DNA of 48,218 bases from assembly GCA_046152925.1 (NCBI GenBank), contig JBJXFX010000069.1:1-48218 (forward strand), written 5' to 3'. This DNA is from CAMAUF01 sp046152925. Lineage in GTDB: Bacteria; Chloroflexota; Dehalococcoidia; Tepidiformales; Tepidiformaceae. This document shows, in pieces, positions 32,942 through 42,532 of this stretch; position 1 is the first letter of the stretch; the number at the start of each line of letters is the position of its first letter. The notes beneath the pieces are model-generated. The model saw only the letters and a program-made list of their open reading frames with translations, was not told where the DNA came from and ran no database searches. The translations under genes and the position numbers were made by a program.

Positions 32942-34848
32942 GCCTGGGCGCTCCAGGCGATGAAGCCGCCATCGCCTTCGAAGTGGAAGACGAACGTCCA
33001 ACCCTGTGGCGAAAGCTCGATGCCGCCCTCCGTGTTGGAGGCCGTGAGGATGCGCTCGTGCCAGGTCCGCTGGGCGTTGTGCCGGGCGGCGAGGACGAGG
33101 CTCCCGGCGGCGATCGTGAGCACGCCCTCCCCATGCTCGATCGCCAGGCCGCCGCCGGCGTCGGGGAGGCTGAGGTTCCATTCGCTCGCCAAGGGCCGTC
33201 CCGCTGTTGCATAGCTCACGGTGAGCTCCGCCCCCAGGGCGATTGCTTTCCGCAACCCGCTCGGGTCTGCGAGGAGCAAACGCTGGTCGTCGGCCGCCTC
33301 GACAGCGAAGTCCGGCCGCGCCGCGAGCCGCAGGTCGCGGTAGGCCGCCTGCGAGCAAGCCTCCGGGACGAACCAGTCCTGGGCGGCCACGCGAAGGCCG
33401 CGGTCATACCGGCCGATCTCAGCGAGCGCGGCTGGATCCTTCACCTGGGTGGCGTCGTGGATGTTTCGGGGGCCGTCTGCTCCGGCCGCCTCGGCCACCG
33501 CCCGGTGATAGGCCTCGGGCCGCCGGGCGACAGCATGGGTGAGGTGCCAACCTTGCTGCGGCAGCTCCCAGTGGAGGATTTCGCCCGTCGGGGGGTCGAT
33601 AATGACCGTGTGGTCCCCAGAACGCATGCAGACCTCGTCCTCGGCGTCGGCGTCGAAGTCGGCCCACTGGGCCGGGCCCACTTCATGCAGCAGGGCGTCG
33701 GCCTTGGCGACGTTGGCGAAGTTGGCGTGGCGGATGTGTTCGAGATACACGCCGCCGAAGACGCCGTGCCACCAGGCACAATTGCATTGCGCCTGCCAGA
33801 GGTGGTCGAGCGCCTGCTCGTGGCCCGTCCGGTGGGCCGCTTCAGACAAGAGGGCAACCCGGTCCTGAAGCAGTGCGACCTCGGGATAGCGCGCCAGGAA
33901 GTTGCGCCAGTGGCCGCCGCGGACGAAGCGCACAAGGTCCCCGCGCCCCGCCTGTCGGAGGGTGGCTTGGGCCGTTTCGAGTGCGTGTTGCTCCGCCGGC
34001 GGCAACGACCACTCGCCCATCTCCATGTAGCTCGCGGAGGGGAGGTAGACGAGCCCGGCGGGGCGGTGGCTTCGCTGCCATTCGCTCAAGGTCACCGTGG
34101 CGATCCAGTGTGATTCGGCCTCGAGGCGTGCAAAGAAGGCGTCGACCCAGCCGTTTTCCCAGCAGTGTGCGTAGGTTGTCGGCCAGCCTCCAAACTTCTC
34201 GCCATCATCGCCCATCACGACGAGGCCGCCGGGATGGCGGTCGCCGTGGCTTCGAAGGAAGTCGATACAGTCTTCAACCGCGCCCCAGGGCACGAGATAG
34301 CGCAGTGACGTGCTCGACCCATAGACGCCCACGCGGCGGCCCTGGTCGCCGGTGAGATACCAGCCGGTGAGCGCCTCGGCGGCCACGCCTGCCGCCTGAA
34401 AGTGCACATCGTCGACGATCGTCCACTGGTATCCCGCGGCCGCAATCGTGCGCGGCAAGTCCGGCTCCCAGACTCGCTCGGGGAGCCACATCCCGGCCGG
34501 GTCGGCGCCGAAGTCGCGCGCGATGGCGGCCCGCATCTTTTTCATCTGGCCGAGCCGGTCGGCGTCCGAGAGTGCGGGCAGGATCGGCTCGTAGTAGCCA
34601 CCGCCAAGCAGCTCGACCTGCCCGCGGACGAGGAGGGCGCGCACGCGGTCGAGATACTCCGGCCGGTGGGCCCGCAGCCAATCGAGGAGCGGCCCGCTGT
34701 AATGGAGGCCGGCCCGCACGCCGGGGTGGCGTTCGAGCGCGGCGAGGAGCGGCTGATAGGACTTCTGGTAGAGCTCATCGAAGACGAAGTCGAAGTTCCC
34801 AACCGGCTGATGCTGGTGGAAGACGAGCCCGAGGTTGATGTGTGTCAT
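32938..34848 (-). CDS. GH57 4-alpha-glucanotransferase
   Basis: A 636-residue enzyme resembling Thermococcus litoralis 4-alpha-glucanotransferase. LGLVFHQHQPVGNFDFVFDELYQKSYQPLL is the characteristic start, ELLGGGYYEPILP the second motif and GMWLPERVWEPDLPRTIA carries the nucleophile Glu; VVMGDDGEKFGGWP carries the acid/base Asp. About 350 further residues form helical and beta-sandwich parts (AWWHGVFGGVYLEHIRHANF, then a terminal beta domain ending GFIAWSAQA) corresponding to DUF1925/DUF1926-type domains. It rearranges maltodextrins by moving glucan segments, supporting glycogen turnover. ATGA overlaps at both ends. Alpha-amylase activity is the alternative. Confidence 0.88.
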   Translation of the reverse strand: MTHINLGLVFHQHQPVGNFDFVFDELYQKSYQPLLAALERHPGVRAGLHYSGPLLDWLRAHRPEYLDRVRALLVRGQVELLGGGYYEPILPALSDADRLGQMKKMRAAIARDFGADPAGMWLPERVWEPDLPRTIAAAGYQWTIVDDVHFQAAGVAAEALTGWYLTGDQGRRVGVYGSSTSLRYLVPWGAVEDCIDFLRSHGDRHPGGLVVMGDDGEKFGGWPTTYAHCWENGWVDAFFARLEAESHWIATVTLSEWQRSHRPAGLVYLPSASYMEMGEWSLPPAEQHALETAQATLRQAGRGDLVRFVRGGHWRNFLARYPEVALLQDRVALLSEAAHRTGHEQALDHLWQAQCNCAWWHGVFGGVYLEHIRHANFANVAKADALLHEVGPAQWADFDADAEDEVCMRSGDHTVIIDPPTGEILHWELPQQGWHLTHAVARRPEAYHRAVAEAAGADGPRNIHDATQVKDPAALAEIGRYDRGLRVAAQDWFVPEACSQAAYRDLRLAARPDFAVEAADDQRLLLADPSGLRKAIALGAELTVSYATAGRPLASEWNLSLPDAGGGLAIEHGEGVLTIAAGSLVLAARHNAQRTWHERILTASNTEGGIELSPQGWTFVFHFEGDGGFIAWSAQA

Positions 34849-36440
34849 CTCTCGCGCCTCGCGTAGCGGGTTGGCTGGATATCCGGGAACGGGTTGTCCA
34901 GCCGCTCAATCTCGGCCAGGACCTTGTCGTCGTCGCCAGATTCCGTCCGGCCGGCGATCATGTCGAAGCGGGCGAGGTGGGCCTTGAACCGCTCGATGGC
35001 GTAGTCGTGTGCCTGACCCGTCGTCATCAGGAACTGCCAGTCGGACGATTGAAGGAGGAGGAGCTCGCGAGCGAGTTGGCGTGTGGCGGCGTTGTCCGTG
35101 CGGAGGAGGGCCGCGGCGCGGGCCTGCCGCGCGCGGATCTCCGGCCACGTCCAAGCGGTGGTGGGGTTCAGCCAAGTGCGGTGGTCGCCGCCGTTGCCCC
35201 AGGAGCCCTCGGGGAGCTCGATGGCATAGGCCGGCGGCGTTTCAACCACGTAGCTGCCCGTGGTGGTGAGGCGCACACCCGGCATGGCTGCGAGCTGGAG
35301 GATGGTTTCCCGAAGCCAGGGGACGCCCTCAAGCCACCAATGTCCGAAGAGCTCGGTGTCGTAGGAGGTCATCAGGGCGCCAGGCTTGCCAGCGCTGGCG
35401 CGGTACGCGTCGAGCTCTTCGCTGGCGAGGTTCGCGAAGTGCGCGGCGTGGTCGCGTGCGAGGGCGGTGGCCACGGCCGGGTCGTACGGCTGCTTGTCGC
35501 CGAGGCCGGCGCCGGGGCCTGTGACCCGCCAGTAGTGCAGGCCGCTCTCATCGTCCTTCTTGTGGAACTCACGATAGCGCCCGTCGCCCGGGTAGCCGTG
35601 GGAGGCCGACCACACTTGGAGGCCGGTCCGTTCGTTCCGCGCGAGGGCCGCGACGCGGGAGCTGCCGACCGTGTACGCCTCGAACGTGGTGCCCCAAAGG
35701 GGCGGGAGCTCGACGACGGACTCCGCTGTGCGGGAGGATTCAGGGTAGAGGCCTACCACGCCGCCGCGCGCTTTGCCCCGCGCCTTCCCGCCAGTCACGA
35801 GGTGCGTCTCCACAAAGAAGACGCGGATCCCGGCGTCCTCCAGGATGCGCTCCAGTCCCGGACGGTAGGCGCACTCGGGCAGCCAGAACGACCGCGGTGG
35901 GCGTCCGAAGGTCCGGATGTGCGCGGCGACGCCGGTCTCGACCTGGAACCGGACGGCGTCGTCGTCTCCGAGCAGCGGCAGGTATCCGTGCGTCGCGGCG
36001 GACGTTGCGATTTCGACGTGGCCCGCTGCCTCCAACTGCGCGAGGGCGGCCGGGACGTCGCCCTCGATCGCCTCGAACAGCGCCTGCGCCGCGCGATAGC
36101 GCTCAAGGTGGAAGGCGGCGGTGGCCCCGAAGGCCTCGTTGGTCGCGAACCTCGCCACATCGCTCGCGGCGCGCTCACAGCGGTCGGCGACGTAGGCCCG
36201 GAAGTGCTCCTGCATCAACGGGTCACGCATCTGCTCGGCGAGGATGGGCGTGACATTGATCGTGACGCCGAAGCTCCCAGCGATAGCGCCTTGGAGCTCA
36301 CGGAAAGCGCTAAGCAGCGGCAGGTAGCACTCGAGCATCGCCTCGTGGAACCACTCTTCGCCATGAGGCCAGCGGCCCGCCAGGCGGCAATACGGGAGGT
36401 GGGTGTGGAGGACGAGCATCGCGGTCCCGCGCTCGGTCAT
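34845..36440 (-). CDS. GH57 1,4-alpha-glucan branching enzyme
   Basis: A 531-residue GH57 enzyme that introduces alpha-1,6 branches into glycogen. LVLHTHLPYCRLAGRWPHGEEWFHEAMLECYLPLL is the diagnostic start, TINVTPILAEQ follows, SFWLPECAYRPGLE contains the nucleophile Glu and ALMTSYDTELFGHWWLEG the catalytic Asp. The C-terminal helices with LLLLQSSDWQFLMTTGQAHDYAIERF form the DUF1957-type tail that shapes the acceptor cleft. This replaces the GH13 GlgB, which is absent here. Start ATG 36440 overlaps the phosphorylase stop and the end overlaps the glucanotransferase start, both as ATGA. Confidence 0.92.
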   Translation of the reverse strand: MTERGTAMLVLHTHLPYCRLAGRWPHGEEWFHEAMLECYLPLLSAFRELQGAIAGSFGVTINVTPILAEQMRDPLMQEHFRAYVADRCERAASDVARFATNEAFGATAAFHLERYRAAQALFEAIEGDVPAALAQLEAAGHVEIATSAATHGYLPLLGDDDAVRFQVETGVAAHIRTFGRPPRSFWLPECAYRPGLERILEDAGIRVFFVETHLVTGGKARGKARGGVVGLYPESSRTAESVVELPPLWGTTFEAYTVGSSRVAALARNERTGLQVWSASHGYPGDGRYREFHKKDDESGLHYWRVTGPGAGLGDKQPYDPAVATALARDHAAHFANLASEELDAYRASAGKPGALMTSYDTELFGHWWLEGVPWLRETILQLAAMPGVRLTTTGSYVVETPPAYAIELPEGSWGNGGDHRTWLNPTTAWTWPEIRARQARAAALLRTDNAATRQLARELLLLQSSDWQFLMTTGQAHDYAIERFKAHLARFDMIAGRTESGDDDKVLAEIERLDNPFPDIQPTRYARRER

Positions 36441-38989
36441 GCCCACACCGCCAGGCCCAAGTCGAGCGGGTTGTGGACGTGGGGATGGTCGGGCAGGACA
36501 CGGATGGCGTACCCGAAGCGCCCGCCCTCGGCGGGGCTCACCGCTGCGGCGTAGCTCGTCGTCCCGTCGCCGTCCCGGCCAACCCGGTTCATCCGCACGA
36601 CTTGGTGACGCTCGATCTCTCCTACAGCGGATGTCGCCCCGTAGACAACGTCGACGCGGACATCGTCGTCGGCGAGGCCGCCCCAGTGGCCGCGGACGTG
36701 GATCGTGACGGGCCGGCCCGAGGCTGCCTCGGCGTGGTCGTCTTCGACGGTGAGGACGTGGACGTTGCCCCAATCCTGCCGCACACGGTGGACCCAGCGG
36801 TTCAGGTCCCGGGCGGGCGGGTTCTCGCCGCCGTGCAGGAGGTGGTGCCAGCTCCGGGCCGCTGGGGAATACGCATGAGCGACATAATCCGAGACCATGC
36901 GGTGGGTGCTGAATTGCGGGGCAAAGGCGACGACCGACGCCTTCACGCGCCGGAGCCAGTCGCGCGGGATGCCGTCGGCGTCCCGGTCGTAAAACAGGGG
37001 CGCAATCTCGTGCTCGAGCAGGTCGTAGAGCGAGGCGGAGTCGAACGCATCTTGCGTCTCCGGGTCGTCATCGAGTTGGTCGCGGCCGATGGCCCAGCCC
37101 ATCCCCGGACGGTAGGCCTCGGCCCACCACCCGTCGAGCACGCTCATGTGGAGGCCCCCGTTGGCGACGGCCTTCATGCCGCTCGTCCCGCTGGCCTCGA
37201 GCGGCCGAAGCGGCGTGTTCAGCCAGACGTCGCAGCCCTGGACGAGCGTCCGGGCGAGGTCGACGTCGTAGCGTTCGAGCACCACGAGCCGGTCGCGCAG
37301 CGCCGGGTCTTTGCTGTGCGCGACGACCTCCTGGATCATCCGCTTGCCGGCCTCGTCGTTGGGGTGGGCTTTGCCCGCGAAGATGAACTGGACGGGCCGC
37401 TCTGGGTGGTTGAGGATCCGCGCGAGGCGCGCCGGGTCGCGAAAGAGGAGCGTCGCCCGTTTGTAGGCGGCGAAGCGGCGCGCGAACCCGATGGTCAGGG
37501 TGCGCGGGTCGAGGGGCTCGCCTTGGAGGCCATGGAGCGCTGAGCCCTTGCGGGCGGCCGCCTCACGGTGCTGCGTCCGGGCGCGCACGACGAGCCGCGC
37601 ACGGGAGCGCTCACGGATGGCCCAGACTTCCTCGTCCGGCACGTCCCGCAGGTGAGACCAGTCCGTCCCGCTGACCGGGTCGGCGCGCCATTGCGGCCCG
37701 ACCGTGCGGTCGTACAGCTCGCCGAGGTCGTGTTCGACCCAACTCGGCAGGTGGACGCCGTTCGTAATCGCACCGATCGGCACCAGTTCGACGGGGAGCG
37801 CGGGCCAAGCGCCAGCCCAGAGGCCGCGCGAAACGGCGCCGTGCAGTTGGGACACCCCGTTCCGCTCGCCGCTCAGGCGCAGGCCGAGGATCGCCATTGA
37901 AAACGGCTCGGCCTCGTCCTCTGGGTTGACGCGGCCGAGGCCGAGGAAGGTGCGATCGTCGAGCCCAAAACTGTGGACGTACCCGCCCAAATATCGCCGG
38001 ACCATCTCTGCGGGGAAAATGTCGATCCCGGCCGCGACCGCGGTGTGCGTCGTGAACACAGTCGCGGCGGACACAGGGATCCGGGCTTCGTCAAAAGAGA
38101 GCCCTTTTTCTTCCATGATCATCCGGATCCGCTCGAGGCCGAGGAACGAGGAGTGGCCTTCGTTCATGTGGCAGACGGCGGCGTGATAGTCCAGCGCGTG
38201 GAGGGCGCGGACGCCGCCGACGCCAAGCACGATCTCCTGCTGAATCCGCGTCTCGGCGTTCCCTCCATAGAGCCGCGCCGTGATCTCCCGGTCGGCTGGG
38301 GAGTTCTCCGGGACGTGCGTATCGAGCAGCAGGACGGGGACATGGCCCACGTCGATCCGCCAGACCGCGGCGGCGACCTCCCGGCCGTCCATCGGGATGC
38401 GCACGCGGACCGGGCGGCCGTCCGGTCCGGTGGCTTCGCACAGCGGGAAGTGGGCCGGGTCGATGTTGGTGTACTCCTCTCCTTGCCAGCCATCCGGGCC
38501 GAGAAGCTGTTGGAAGTACCCCTGCCGGTAGAAGATCCCTACGCCGACGAGCGGCAGCCCGAGGTCGGATGCCGACCTCAGGTGGTCGCCGGCGAGCACG
38601 CCGAGGCCGCCCGAGTAGCTGGGGAAGGACTCCGTGAGGGCGAACTCCAGCGAAAAGTAGGCCAGCACGGAGCGCTTGTTCGTGAACGGGACCGCCGTCC
38701 ATGGTGGCCGGCTCAGGTACCGCCGGAGGGACTCCGCAACGCGGTCCAAGTGTGCAACGAAGCCCTCGTCGTGGGCGAGCCGTTCGAGTTGCTCGGCCGG
38801 CGTGAGTTGAAGCATCCGGATGGGGTTGTGGTGGCAGGCTTCCCAGCGGTCGGCCCCGAGGCGCCGAAAGAGCGCGCGGGCATCGGTGTTCCACGTCCAA
38901 AAGAGGTTGTCCGCCACCTCGTGGAGCGCCGCAATGCGGTCGGGAAGACGCGGCTGCACCGGGAATGATCGGGTGGCCCGTAGTCGCAT
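36437..38989 (-). CDS. glgP: Alpha-glucan (glycogen) phosphorylase with N-terminal DUF3417
   Basis: An 850-residue PLP enzyme releasing glucose-1-phosphate from alpha-1,4-glucan. LHEVADNLFWTWNTDARALF marks the DUF3417 domain typical of the short bacterial/archaeal GT35 group. The core has LAYFSLEFALTESFPSYSGGLGVLAGDHLRSASDLGLPLVGVG, CHMNEGHSSFLGLERI, TTHTAVAAGIDIF and FIFAGKAHP; the PLP Lys is Lys606 in LEASGTSGMKAVANGG. It is the first gene of the minus-strand glucan operon and is divergent from the HAD gene, across a 97-base gap that should hold the operon promoter. Length fits the family. Confidence 0.96.
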   Translation of the reverse strand: MRLRATRSFPVQPRLPDRIAALHEVADNLFWTWNTDARALFRRLGADRWEACHHNPIRMLQLTPAEQLERLAHDEGFVAHLDRVAESLRRYLSRPPWTAVPFTNKRSVLAYFSLEFALTESFPSYSGGLGVLAGDHLRSASDLGLPLVGVGIFYRQGYFQQLLGPDGWQGEEYTNIDPAHFPLCEATGPDGRPVRVRIPMDGREVAAAVWRIDVGHVPVLLLDTHVPENSPADREITARLYGGNAETRIQQEIVLGVGGVRALHALDYHAAVCHMNEGHSSFLGLERIRMIMEEKGLSFDEARIPVSAATVFTTHTAVAAGIDIFPAEMVRRYLGGYVHSFGLDDRTFLGLGRVNPEDEAEPFSMAILGLRLSGERNGVSQLHGAVSRGLWAGAWPALPVELVPIGAITNGVHLPSWVEHDLGELYDRTVGPQWRADPVSGTDWSHLRDVPDEEVWAIRERSRARLVVRARTQHREAAARKGSALHGLQGEPLDPRTLTIGFARRFAAYKRATLLFRDPARLARILNHPERPVQFIFAGKAHPNDEAGKRMIQEVVAHSKDPALRDRLVVLERYDVDLARTLVQGCDVWLNTPLRPLEASGTSGMKAVANGGLHMSVLDGWWAEAYRPGMGWAIGRDQLDDDPETQDAFDSASLYDLLEHEIAPLFYDRDADGIPRDWLRRVKASVVAFAPQFSTHRMVSDYVAHAYSPAARSWHHLLHGGENPPARDLNRWVHRVRQDWGNVHVLTVEDDHAEAASGRPVTIHVRGHWGGLADDDVRVDVVYGATSAVGEIERHQVVRMNRVGRDGDGTTSYAAAVSPAEGGRFGYAIRVLPDHPHVHNPLDLGLAVWA

Positions 38990-39086
38990 CCAGGCATCTT
39001 ACCGCGTCTCCGATTTCCGTCCGGTTATCGCCAGATTTGTCCGCGCGCGGGGTCGGTGCGACGATCGCGCCGGAGAGAAGGTGGGC

Positions 39087-39848
39087 ATGCGGCTGCGGGC
39101 CGTTTTCTTCGACATTGGTGACACGTTGTGGCACGAAGCGTATCCAGAGATGGGCGGCGCACGGGGTCGGCTCGGACGATCCGGCGCGTCGGCCTGGGCC
39201 GAGCAGTATGGCTTTCACACGCTCGACCCTGACCGGGTGGCGAGCGCGGCCTGGAACGCCTTGACCGCGGCCCGTCGCGCGGCCCGGAGAAGCGACTTGC
39301 GCGAGCCCGACGCGGCGGTGGTCGCGCAGCAGGCGATACGCTCGCTTGGCGCAGAGATCGGCCTGGAGCCGGCGGCAGCGTTGATGGACGCGATTTACGT
39401 TTCCGGGGCGGCAAGCGGCAAAGCGCTTTATGAAGACGCCGTGCCGGTGATCGACGAGATCCGGCGGCGTGGCTTCCTCGTCGGGATGATCACCAACCGT
39501 GCCTTCGGCGGTGCGCGGTTCCGGGCCGACCTGCGCACGCTGGGCCTCGACTTCGCCTGGGACGCCGAGGTCGTTTCAGCGGAGGCTGGCTTCATGAAAC
39601 CCCACCCGGCGATCTTCCGGCGCGCGCTTGCCGAGGCGAAGGTCGCGGCGGCGGAATCGCTGATGGTGGGAGATTCGCTCGCAGACGACATCGCCGGGGC
39701 CGAAGCCGTCGGCATGCAGACCGCGTGGCGGCGCACCCCAGCCGAGGCGAGTGACGAGGTCGCCTCGGCTGGCGTGGTCCCCGGATTCACGTTCGATGTC
39801 CTGACCGAACTCCTGGAACACCCAGGCCTGCGCCCAGGGGGAGCCTGA
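39087..39848 (+). CDS. HAD-family hydrolase
   Basis: A 253-residue haloacid-dehalogenase-superfamily phosphatase. Motif I is VFFDIGDTLWHE with the nucleophile Asp, motif II MITNRAF (Asn in place of Ser/Thr), motif III lies in GFMKPHPAIF with Lys, and motif IV in MVGDSLADDIAGAEAVGM. The cap is helical (type C1), as in phosphoglycolate phosphatase-like enzymes. GAGAGAAGG precedes ATG 39087; GTG 39081 is possible. The stop overlaps argH (TGATG), so the two are co-transcribed. Substrate unknown. Confidence 0.87.
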   Translation: MRLRAVFFDIGDTLWHEAYPEMGGARGRLGRSGASAWAEQYGFHTLDPDRVASAAWNALTAARRAARRSDLREPDAAVVAQQAIRSLGAEIGLEPAAALMDAIYVSGAASGKALYEDAVPVIDEIRRRGFLVGMITNRAFGGARFRADLRTLGLDFAWDAEVVSAEAGFMKPHPAIFRRALAEAKVAAAESLMVGDSLADDIAGAEAVGMQTAWRRTPAEASDEVASAGVVPGFTFDVLTELLEHPGLRPGGA

Positions 39849-41224
39849 TGCCCGAACAGCGCCAATGGGGCGGTCGCTTCGAAGGCGATATGGACGCGTT
39901 GACCCGCGACTACACCGCCGGGGCCGACCGCACCCTCTTCGAGCACGATATCGCGGGGTCTGTGGCGCACGCGCGCATGCTCGGCCGCCAGGGCATCATC
40001 CCGGCCGAAGATGCCGGGGCGATCGTCGCCGGCCTCGCGGAGGTCCTCGCCGATTGGCGCGCCGGCCGAGTCGAATGGCGGCCCGAGCTGGAGGACGTCC
40101 ATACGCATGTCGAGGTGTTGCTTCGGTCGAAGATTGGCGACGCGGCTGGCCGGTTGCACACCGCCCGCTCGCGCAACGACCAGGTCGCCCTCCTCAACCG
40201 GATGCTCGTCCGCGAAGCCTGCGATGCCGCGATCGACGCACTGACACGACTGGTCGGCGCCCTCGCCAGCCTCGGCGAACAGCACGCGGGGGACCCGATG
40301 CCCGGCTACACGCACGTCCAGCGGGCCCAACCGGTGACGCTCGGCCACCATTTGCTCGCGTATGGCGAGATGTTCTTGCGCGACCGTGCGCGGTTCATCG
40401 ACTGCCGGAAGCGCACGAACGTCCTGCCGCTCGGCTCCGGGGCGCTCGCTGGGTCCCCCTATCCGCTCGACCGCGAGTCCGTGGCAGCGGAACTTGGGTT
40501 CACCGGTGTGTCGCGGAACAGCATGGACGCCACGGCGGACCGCGACTTCATCGCTGAGTTCCTCTTCGACTGTTCGACGACGCAGATGCACCTTTCGCGG
40601 ATAGCGGAAGAGGTCGTGCTTTGGGCGTCGTCGGAATTCGGCTTCGTCGCCCTGCCGGACCGCTTCGCGACGGGTTCGAGCATGATGCCGCAGAAGAAGA
40701 ACGCGGACGTCGCGGAGCTGGCGCGCGGACGGACGGGGCGTGTGTTCGGCGAGCTGCTCAACGTGCTCGTCATGCAGAAGGGTCTCCCACTCGCCTACAA
40801 CCGCGATCTTCAGGAAGACAAGGCGGCCGTGATTGCCGGGCGGGACGCGACCATCCCGTCGGTCGAGATCTTTGCGGCGATGTTGCCGGCCCTCGACTTT
40901 CGCCTCCCACGGATGGCGCAAGCGGCGGGCGAAAGCTTCTCCTTGGCGACCGACGTCGCGGACTACCTCGTCACGAAAGGGATGCCTTTTCGCGACGCGC
41001 ACGCGGTCGTTGGTGGGCTGGTGCGTAGCTGTGAAGCGCGTGGATGCGCGTTGGCCGACCTTTCGATGGAGGACTTTCGACGGGCGTCGGCGCTCTTTGA
41101 ACCCGATATTCTGGATCTGGACGTGGCGTCGGCGCTCGCCGCCCGCGATATTCCCGGCGGGACGGCGCCCGTCCGGGTGCGCCAGGCGGCGCAGGACCTG
41201 CGCACAGCGTTGGAGGAAGCCTGA
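39848..41224 (+). CDS. argH: Argininosuccinate lyase
   Basis: A 458-residue fumarase/aspartase-superfamily enzyme making arginine and fumarate in the last step of arginine synthesis. It starts WGGRFEGDMDAL, has VHTHVEVLL, RLHTARSRNDQVA, PGYTHVQRAQPVTLGHHLLAY and the signature loop ATGSSMMPQKKNADVAELARGRTGRV, all diagnostic. Length is normal. The start overlaps the HAD stop and the end overlaps the lipoprotein start (both TGATG). argG is not in the window. Confidence 0.97.
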   Translation: MPEQRQWGGRFEGDMDALTRDYTAGADRTLFEHDIAGSVAHARMLGRQGIIPAEDAGAIVAGLAEVLADWRAGRVEWRPELEDVHTHVEVLLRSKIGDAAGRLHTARSRNDQVALLNRMLVREACDAAIDALTRLVGALASLGEQHAGDPMPGYTHVQRAQPVTLGHHLLAYGEMFLRDRARFIDCRKRTNVLPLGSGALAGSPYPLDRESVAAELGFTGVSRNSMDATADRDFIAEFLFDCSTTQMHLSRIAEEVVLWASSEFGFVALPDRFATGSSMMPQKKNADVAELARGRTGRVFGELLNVLVMQKGLPLAYNRDLQEDKAAVIAGRDATIPSVEIFAAMLPALDFRLPRMAQAAGESFSLATDVADYLVTKGMPFRDAHAVVGGLVRSCEARGCALADLSMEDFRRASALFEPDILDLDVASALAARDIPGGTAPVRVRQAAQDLRTALEEA

Positions 41225-41889
41225 TGAGCCGATTACTCATTGTGGGCATTTTGGCGATGGTGGGAGCGATGTTGCTCGCCGCCTGTGGTGACGACGACGA
41301 GGCGACCCCCACCGCGACCGCGTCGGCGTCCCCGTCGGCGAGCCCGGCGACCGTCGCGCCAAGTCCGAGCCCCAGCGCTGCGCCGGCCACGCCGACCCGG
41401 CCGGCCTCGACGTCGACCGTGGCGCCGAGCCCCGCAAAGACCGCCCCAGCTGGGTACTCCACCAGCGCGCAGACGACCGCGGCGAAGCAGCCGGGCGGGC
41501 AGAAGTCGATCCTGGTCGCGGTCCGTTCATCGAACCGGATCGAGGATGGCGGCACCGACAGGATCGTCTTCGAGTTCACGGGCGGCCTTCCCGAGGCCCG
41601 CCTCGAGTACCGCCAGAGCATCAGCCGCTGCGGCCCCGGCGACACGCTCGACCTCGGCGGGTTCACGCCGCTCCTCGTGAGCTTCCTGAACACCGACGCG
41701 CACAATCAGCAGGGCCAGGTCACCGTGACCACGAGCCTCGGCGACACCAAAGTGCTGAAACAGGTGAAAACGGCCTGCGACTTCGAGGCGCTTGTCCAGT
41801 ATGGCCTCGGCGTGCAGGGCGTCCGCGTCTACAAGCTCTCGACCCTCGAAAACCCGCCGCGCGTGATCGTGGACATCGTCAACAACTAA
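41224..41889 (+). CDS. Lipoprotein with AMIN-like domain
   Basis: A 221-residue exported lipoprotein. The signal peptide RLLIVGILAMVGAMLLAACGDDDE ends in the lipobox LLAAC, so the Cys should be lipidated. A linker of about 65 residues rich in Ser, Pro, Thr and Ala follows, then a compact domain of about 120 residues with alternating beta strands (ILVAVRSSNRIEDGGTDRIVFEF to the end VRVYKLSTLENPPRVIVDIVNN), which matches the AMIN-like domain of surface lipoproteins. It likely binds cell-wall or surface glycan. ATG 41224 overlaps argH. The stop overlaps the stop of the Uma2 gene on the other strand by two bases. Confidence 0.82.
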   Translation: MSRLLIVGILAMVGAMLLAACGDDDEATPTATASASPSASPATVAPSPSPSAAPATPTRPASTSTVAPSPAKTAPAGYSTSAQTTAAKQPGGQKSILVAVRSSNRIEDGGTDRIVFEFTGGLPEARLEYRQSISRCGPGDTLDLGGFTPLLVSFLNTDAHNQQGQVTVTTSLGDTKVLKQVKTACDFEALVQYGLGVQGVRVYKLSTLENPPRVIVDIVNN

Positions 41890-42497
41890 CCCGGTGGCCG
41901 GAGCGCGGCGAGCAACGCTGGGACGTCGCCAGCCAAAAGGCTCGCGACGTGGAGCCGCAGCCCGGGGAACAACTCGCTCTCGATGACCCCATCGGCGTCG
42001 GCCTCCCGGCGCTCGTAGCGGCCGTCGCGGAGGCCAAACCAATCGAGTTGGGCGTCAAAGACGCGCCAGACGACGTACTCTGCGACGCCGTGGCGTTCGT
42101 AGACATCGAACTTCTGATGCAGGTCGCTCGAGGCGCTGGTCGCTGCGACTTCGAAGACCAGCTCTGGCGAATGGCGGTCACGTGGCTCCCGGCGGCGCAG
42201 GTAGAGGTCTGGTTGGAGGTCGTTATCGCCCAACCGCACCGTCGTGTTGTCTGCGAGTTCAAGGCCCGGGCGCGTGGAGGCGTAGGTGAAGAGCCAGCCG
42301 TTGACTAAGGAATGCGCAATCCCGTGTTCACGCCCGACGCTCAGTTCGATGTACACGATACCGTCGATGCGTTCGGCGTGTTTGATTTCGGGGTGGAGGG
42401 CCCAACGCCGCTCAAACTCGTCGCGCGTGAGGTTATCGCCGTTCGCGAGGGGCGGGACGGTTGGGGCGCCGGGCCGGTCGAGCACGATCGCGACCAT
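41886..42497 (-). CDS. Uma2-family (DUF820) PD-(D/E)XK nuclease-like protein
   Basis: A 203-residue protein of the Uma2 family, common in Cyanobacteria and Chloroflexota. Visible are LTRDEFERRWALHPEIKHAERIDGIVYI with the early Glu, HSLVNGWLFTYA, LQPDLYLRR (the D of PD) and SPELVFEVAATSASSDLHQKFDVYERHGVAEYVVWRV, whose E-x-(A/S) strand and K of the helix give the nuclease core. Members are related to restriction-type nucleases but their biological role is unclear. It stands alone, with no methylase or toxin partner. The terminal stop overlaps that of the lipoprotein gene on the plus strand. Confidence 0.88.
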   Translation of the reverse strand: MVAIVLDRPGAPTVPPLANGDNLTRDEFERRWALHPEIKHAERIDGIVYIELSVGREHGIAHSLVNGWLFTYASTRPGLELADNTTVRLGDNDLQPDLYLRRREPRDRHSPELVFEVAATSASSDLHQKFDVYERHGVAEYVVWRVFDAQLDWFGLRDGRYERREADADGVIESELFPGLRLHVASLLAGDVPALLAALRPPG

Positions 42498-42532
42498 AGC
42501 GACATCTTACCAGGACGGCCGTGCCCGCGGGC

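Noticed and set aside
41886..42497. Restriction-modification or defence system around the Uma2 protein
   Set aside because: No methylase, helicase or toxin/antitoxin partner is next to it; neighbours are a lipoprotein, NUDIX and malate dehydrogenase.
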